DNA of 59,419 nucleotides from Vallitalea longa (GTDB lineage: Bacteria; Bacillota; Clostridia; Lachnospirales; Vallitaleaceae). Positions 56,162-59,419 of the stretch are shown here, in pieces. The translations under genes were made by a program, and so were the position numbers. The DNA lies in assembly GCF_027923465.1 (NCBI RefSeq), contig NZ_BRLB01000026.1:1-59419 (forward strand). The letters are read 5' to 3'. Within the stretch, counting starts at the first letter, position 1; every line of letters starts with the position of its first letter. The notes beneath the pieces are model-generated. The model was not told the DNA's origin. It saw nothing but the letters and a program-made list of their open reading frames with translations, and ran no database searches.

Positions 56162-56182
56162 CAGTAAAAACTACTACGCTAT
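56147..56182 (-). terminator. hairpin terminator of the GNAT gene
   Basis: ATAGCGTAGCAGT (56153-56165) pairs with ACTACTACGCTAT (56170-56182) with one mismatch. On the minus strand it is followed by a GTTTTTAC tail, which suits the GNAT gene. It overlaps the end of the transposase relic and could also be an element end. Confidence 0.55.
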
Positions 56183-56225
56183 ACGTTCTAACTTTATGGG
56201 GGCGCAAAATATAATTGATTTCCCT

Positions 56226-56864
56226 CTAACTCAAAGCTTCCTCCACTTTATAAGCATAAGCGAATCCATTATACTTCAATTCCGGTTTTGCAAAAAGATT
56301 GCTGTGAATAGCATTGATTCGCTTGAATCCATAATGATCATAAAATCCATAATTACATCCGGCATCTGTCATCAAGATTATACTTCTTATATTTTGGTTC
56401 TTACAGTAATTAATATATCTATTCATCAATTTTTTGCCTAATCCGTTTCCTCTGGTTTTTTCATCCACAAAAAACAAGTTGATTTCATTATCGTATCTAT
56501 TTGAATCTTTCATTATTTTATTGTTTTCTTCATACAAGATAAATAAAGTATTCATAGCCGCTTTTCTTTTTCCTAGTTTACCTGTTAACCATTTATATAT
56601 AAAGTTAATACCAAATCCTATATGCTTTATTGACTTTTTCTTAATAATTGGTCCAGCCATTAAAATTCCAACTAATTTATCGTTTTCATCAGCGACTAGA
56701 TCACAATATTTACTGCTGATTATAGAATATTGGAAAAATATTTTGTATAAATAAATGTTATCTTTGAGTCCTTCAAAACTTTTATCATAATGCCACGTTT
56801 TTCTCATCATTTTTGCTGCATCCAATGTATATGAACTTTTATAATTAACAAATTTGAATCCCAT
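56226..56864 (-). CDS. GNAT family acetyltransferase
   Basis: A 212-residue GNAT protein. Motif A is LFFVDEKTRGNGLGKKLMNR (acetyl-CoA pyrophosphate loop R/QxxGxG/A), followed by DAGCNYGFYDHYGFKR. The acceptor substrate is unknown; proteins of this class act on small molecules or proteins, including antibiotics. GGAGG lies five bases before ATG. Confidence 0.88.
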   Translation of the reverse strand: MGFKFVNYKSSYTLDAAKMMRKTWHYDKSFEGLKDNIYLYKIFFQYSIISSKYCDLVADENDKLVGILMAGPIIKKKSIKHIGFGINFIYKWLTGKLGKRKAAMNTLFILYEENNKIMKDSNRYDNEINLFFVDEKTRGNGLGKKLMNRYINYCKNQNIRSIILMTDAGCNYGFYDHYGFKRINAIHSNLFAKPELKYNGFAYAYKVEEALS

Positions 56865-57003
56865 GTATTACCTCCTGATTTTATAGATTTTAATCTTGTA
56901 ATATAGATAATATGTATTGAATTGAAATTCAGTTAATAATTTTTGTATGATTGTGATTATTATTTGTCCTGCTCTGCTTTTTTCAATGATTTTTGCCTAT
57001 GAA

Positions 57004-57453
57004 TCATTTGTTTTTGATTTCTTCATCCACCAAGGATTTGAAATGAAGTGTTAGGACAAGAAGTATTTCATTAAATTTTTGTATATCTTCTTTTGTATAT
57101 TGTTCTTCAATTTCAGTAACAGCATTATCAAGTGATAGATCATATACTTTGAATAAGTCTTCTGCTTGATGAGTAATCGTAAGATAATAAGTTCTTCTAT
57201 CTTGTTCACTTTGTTTCTTTTCTACGAGACCAAGTTTTTGCAGCTCTTTGACTTTAAGAGTCACAGATGATTTTGCAATATTCAGTGCATTGGCGATATA
57301 GCTAACTGTACAGTTTTCAGTAGCTTCTATAAGTTCCAGATAGAGTAAACTGTTATAAGTGATTTTATTGTCCAATTTTGAGCTGTTCATCAGTTTCAAT
57401 TCATTTAAGATATAATCTTGATAGAATTTAATAATGTTGTTTGTTAAGTTCAT
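57004..57453 (-). CDS. MarR family transcriptional regulator
   Basis: A 149-residue MarR regulator with winged HTH: VSYIANALNIAKSSVTLKVK and LQKLGLVEKKQSEQDRRTYY. The dimerisation helices are at both ends. A 36-bp inverted repeat lies in its promoter, so it is probably autoregulated. AAAGGAG precedes ATG. Its ligand and other targets are unknown; GNAT, beta-lactamase or both could be targets. Confidence 0.92.
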   Translation of the reverse strand: MNLTNNIIKFYQDYILNELKLMNSSKLDNKITYNSLLYLELIEATENCTVSYIANALNIAKSSVTLKVKELQKLGLVEKKQSEQDRRTYYLTITHQAEDLFKVYDLSLDNAVTEIEEQYTKEDIQKFNEILLVLTLHFKSLVDEEIKNK

Positions 57454-57466
57454 TATCCGCTCTCCT

Positions 57467-57515
57467 TTAGTTAGGCTAATATAATTATAATAGCCTAACT
57501 AAATGTAATAGTCAA
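57467..57515 (-). promoter_or_regulatory. MarR promoter with 12-bp inverted-repeat operator
   Basis: TTAGTTAGGCTA (57467-57478) and TAGCCTAACTAA (57491-57502) are perfect inverted copies with a 12-base spacer. On the minus strand TTGACT (57515-57510), 17 bases and TATTAT (57492-57487) form a promoter whose spacer and -10 are covered by the repeat. Confidence 0.8.
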
Positions 57516-57583
57516 CCTTAAATTGGATGGAATTTTTTGTTGTTTGATACATGGATTCTACATATTTCGTAGAAGAAATGAAT

Positions 57584-57681
57584 TATAATGTTTAGGATTG
57601 AAAAAAGGAGGGGATGAATGAGAAATTATATTTATTAACTCAACCTTTTTACCTATAATTCATGCAGTTAATTAAAAGGTT
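57584..57681 (+). promoter_or_regulatory. beta-lactamase leader: -10, mini-ORFs and hairpin
   Basis: A TATAAT (57584-57589) is followed by AAAGGAGG (57604-57611) and two overlapping mini-ORFs, ATG 57614 (14 codons) and ATG 57618 (6 codons). AACCTTTT (57642-57649) pairs with AAAAGGTT (57674-57681). The mini-ORFs and hairpin sit 70-140 bases before the beta-lactamase start and resemble a translated leader. A chance layout or the truncated start of a lost gene is possible. Confidence 0.35.
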
Positions 57682-57753
57682 ATTGATTGAGATAATTATG
57701 AAAAAAGGTAATAGGCAAAATGAATTTTAATATATAAAAGATGGAGGTATTAA

Positions 57754-58563
57754 GTGAAAGTTAAAATATTAAGTTTTATAACAATTGTATGTTTAATAAT
57801 AGGGTTTTCTGGATGTTCTAAGGTATCAACTAAATCTTCCAGTCATACCAAAGAGGTGAGTTATTTTGAAGGTTATACAGGTTGTTTTGCTATGTATAGC
57901 CTAAAAAATGATGAGTATACTTTTACTGCTTATACAAGCGAGGATACATTGGATAAAAGAATACCACCTTGTTCAACCTTCAAAATAATAAACTCCTTAA
58001 TAGGACTTAGAGCAGGTGTTATAAAAGATCAAAATACATTGTTTGAATGGGATGGTAAGGAGAGAGCATATGAGAGTTGGAACAAAGATCATACACTAAA
58101 AACTGCCATAGCTAATTCTGCTGTATGGTATTATCAGCGATTGGCATGTGAAGTAGGCTCTGAACAAATGCAGGAAATTCTGAATGAAGTTAATTATGGG
58201 AATAATGATATTTCTGGTGGAATTGATCAATTTTGGCTTCAATCTTCTTTGAAAATATCGCCAAAAGAGCAGATAGATATGTTAAAGAGATTTTACAACT
58301 ATGACTTGCCATTTACAAAAGAACAAATTGATATTGTAAAAGATATTATAGTTCTAGAGGAGAAAAATGATGTAGTACTTTCTGGGAAAACAGGTACGGG
58401 CAGTGATGATGGAAAAGTAGTAAATGGATGGTTTATAGGGTATGTTGAGAACCATGAGGATACATATCTTTTTGTAACCAATATACAAGGTGAAGATAAT
58501 GCAACTAGTTCTAAGGCAAAAGAAATTGCCTTGAATATTTTAAGCGATAAAAAAATCTGGTAG
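57754..58563 (+). CDS. class D beta-lactamase (OXA-type) lipoprotein
   Basis: A 269-residue serine beta-lactamase. The signal peptide ends in lipobox FSGC (Cys21). Class D motifs are all present: STFK (Ser74, Lys77), SAV (122-124), GGIDQFWLQSSL (155-166, omega-region Trp161) and KTG (212-214). The start is GTG 57754 with GGAGG about seven bases upstream. Family role: hydrolysis of beta-lactams; a sensor role like BlaR is unlikely because the protein has no membrane signalling part. The BlaI repressor is not nearby. Confidence 0.92.
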   Translation: MKVKILSFITIVCLIIGFSGCSKVSTKSSSHTKEVSYFEGYTGCFAMYSLKNDEYTFTAYTSEDTLDKRIPPCSTFKIINSLIGLRAGVIKDQNTLFEWDGKERAYESWNKDHTLKTAIANSAVWYYQRLACEVGSEQMQEILNEVNYGNNDISGGIDQFWLQSSLKISPKEQIDMLKRFYNYDLPFTKEQIDIVKDIIVLEEKNDVVLSGKTGTGSDDGKVVNGWFIGYVENHEDTYLFVTNIQGEDNATSSKAKEIALNILSDKKIW

Positions 58564-58869
58564 TTATCAAGAAAATATGTAAAAGAGCAATTCGTATGGT
58601 ATTTACCTTGGCAACTCCTTTGGTCGTTCTATACATGAATTAGGTAGCGATAATGAGACTGTTTTTTTGAGTGGAATATTTTGATAATAAAAATAAAAAT
58701 TTATGTGTATATAAATAATTATATATTATATTTTGTTTTTATGATATGAATTAATATTTACTCATTACCTTGAAACTAAATCAAAAAAGAATAAATGTAC
58801 TAATTGATGCACATAATATTGACATGAAGAATATAATAATGTATCATTGTATTACAGAGGAGTGATACA
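58564..58869. other. 306-base intergenic region after the beta-lactamase
   Basis: Mostly AT-rich with no clear terminator. A short reading frame at 58583-58684 (YGIYLGNSFGRSIHELGS) has no start or ribosome site and no recognised match. The last 55 bases hold the promoter of the next gene. Confidence 0.4.
58819..58869 (+). promoter_or_regulatory. promoter and inverted repeat of the MqsR-like gene
   Basis: TTGACA (58819-58824), 17 bases and TATCAT (58842-58847). TGTATCA (58840-58846) over the -10 and TGATACA (58863-58869) at the ribosome-binding site are inverted copies, so one repressor could block both transcription and translation initiation. Confidence 0.65.
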
Positions 58870-59280
58870 ATGAATCCACACTATAATCAGAATTATACGA
58901 AAGCTGAAATAACTACCATTCTTAATAAAATACAGGATTGTGTTCGAGATAATAGATATAGCATAGCTCAAAACGAAAATCGTCAGGAAAATATTGATTT
59001 CATAAATGAATATAATATTAGAAGCAATAAACAGCGTTCAATATTATTAGAAATAGAACCAGAGGATTTCTGTCATTCCTTGAAGAATACGAAATTAGGA
59101 TTTGAACATGAAATTTTATATGTTTTTGTCCCTAAAGTGAAGCTTTTTAATATTGATGATGAAGAAGAAATCATTGATGTATATACTAAATTTAATGTGA
59201 TTGATATGGATAATGGTAGCCGTGCTGTGGTTATTTCTTTCCACAGGCGAAACAAGCCAATTGACTATCTTTTTAGATAA
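58870..59280 (+). CDS. MqsR-like protein, possible toxin
   Basis: A 136-residue soluble protein. The N-terminal half is helical and charged. The C-terminal half reads ILLEIEPEDFCHSLKNTKLG, then IDVYTKFNVID and VVISFHRR. The order of these blocks resembles MqsR, a RelE-like mRNA interferase (LSESDFYKSM, VYLKITVI, VLIVSFK). This is my pattern match, not a proven homology. No antitoxin-like ORF is seen in the last 139 bases or just upstream. GAGGAG precedes ATG 58870. Confidence 0.6.
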   Translation: MNPHYNQNYTKAEITTILNKIQDCVRDNRYSIAQNENRQENIDFINEYNIRSNKQRSILLEIEPEDFCHSLKNTKLGFEHEILYVFVPKVKLFNIDDEEEIIDVYTKFNVIDMDNGSRAVVISFHRRNKPIDYLFR

Positions 59281-59419
59281 TAATTGGAAATTAGAAAGAC
59301 TAACTATTAAAAGTCAAGACTAAAATAAATTATTTTGTTTGAACACTTAAAAACATTTAAACAAATTTGAACACTGAAAATTGCATGGCAAATAGAGCAT
59401 CTTCACAGGTGCTCAAAAA

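Noticed and set aside
58583-58684. Short frame reading YGIYLGNSFGRSIHELGS after the beta-lactamase
   Set aside because: No start codon or ribosome site and no family recognised; may be gene debris but cannot be supported.
59381-59419. GAGCATC/GGTGCTC hairpin at the window end
   Set aside because: It is cut by the window edge and its T tract is on the wrong side for either strand as seen.

Overview
The window is AT-rich, with strong Shine-Dalgarno sites, lipoprotein signal peptides and a low-GC Gram-positive gene set. The germination pair cwlJ-gerQ marks an endospore former. A class Clostridia bacterium fits best, possibly near Vallitalea or other Lachnospirales; the genus is only my inference from the gene style (YesM/YesN regulators, Lpl-type sugar ABC genes).

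Layout. 1-1306: the 3' third of a 16S rRNA gene, then six tRNAs with their own promoters; no 23S or 5S follows. 1421-9893: an Fe/Mn superoxide dismutase-like protein, an L,D-transpeptidase-like lipoprotein, a large DUF5050-type lipoprotein, a B12-binding radical SAM protein, endonuclease III, uridine kinase, an Hpt protein and a DnaQ-type exonuclease. 9903-11737: a TPR-like membrane protein (minus), a 35-residue membrane peptide and prephenate dehydratase (minus). 12041-22272: a sugar-uptake locus made of a YesM-type kinase, a YesN-type regulator, a secreted GH85 endo-beta-N-acetylglucosaminidase, two permeases and a binding lipoprotein. It plausibly senses, cuts and imports N-glycans; the ATPase must be encoded elsewhere.

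22612-30270: a 49-residue membrane peptide, DAHP synthase, an SLH protein, a flavodoxin-like protein, a VanW/G5 surface protein overlapping an AIR-synthase-like gene, and an Lrp regulator with an aminotransferase. 30365-39399: a PerR/Fur regulator, an AraC regulator with a UroD-family methyltransferase, CheX, TrmL, NADP-type glutamate dehydrogenase, gerQ and cwlJ, and a two-component system lying directly downstream of mutS2 (39412-41796). 42043-49767: an M23 peptidase with bactofilin, an HtrA protease, a tiny M50-like membrane protein set between two diverged copies of the same intergenic segment, YhaM, an RlmD-type methyltransferase and an unknown protein.

49991-59280 looks like accessory DNA. 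A 58-codon ORF with an apparent ATT start precedes a heterodimeric ABC exporter. Then come a PadR regulator and MATE pump with twin palindromic operators and an IS3-type transposase remnant behind the pump, a GNAT protein, an autoregulated MarR regulator, a class D beta-lactamase, and a protein resembling MqsR toxins.

The signals I consider least explained are a dispersed intergenic repeat with four copies, the ABC-linked mini-ORF, the duplicated terminator region around the M50-like gene, the His-for-Asn change in the GH85 active site, the MqsR-like gene at the right end, and the unlinked 16S gene. No CRISPR array, prophage or intact insertion sequence was seen.
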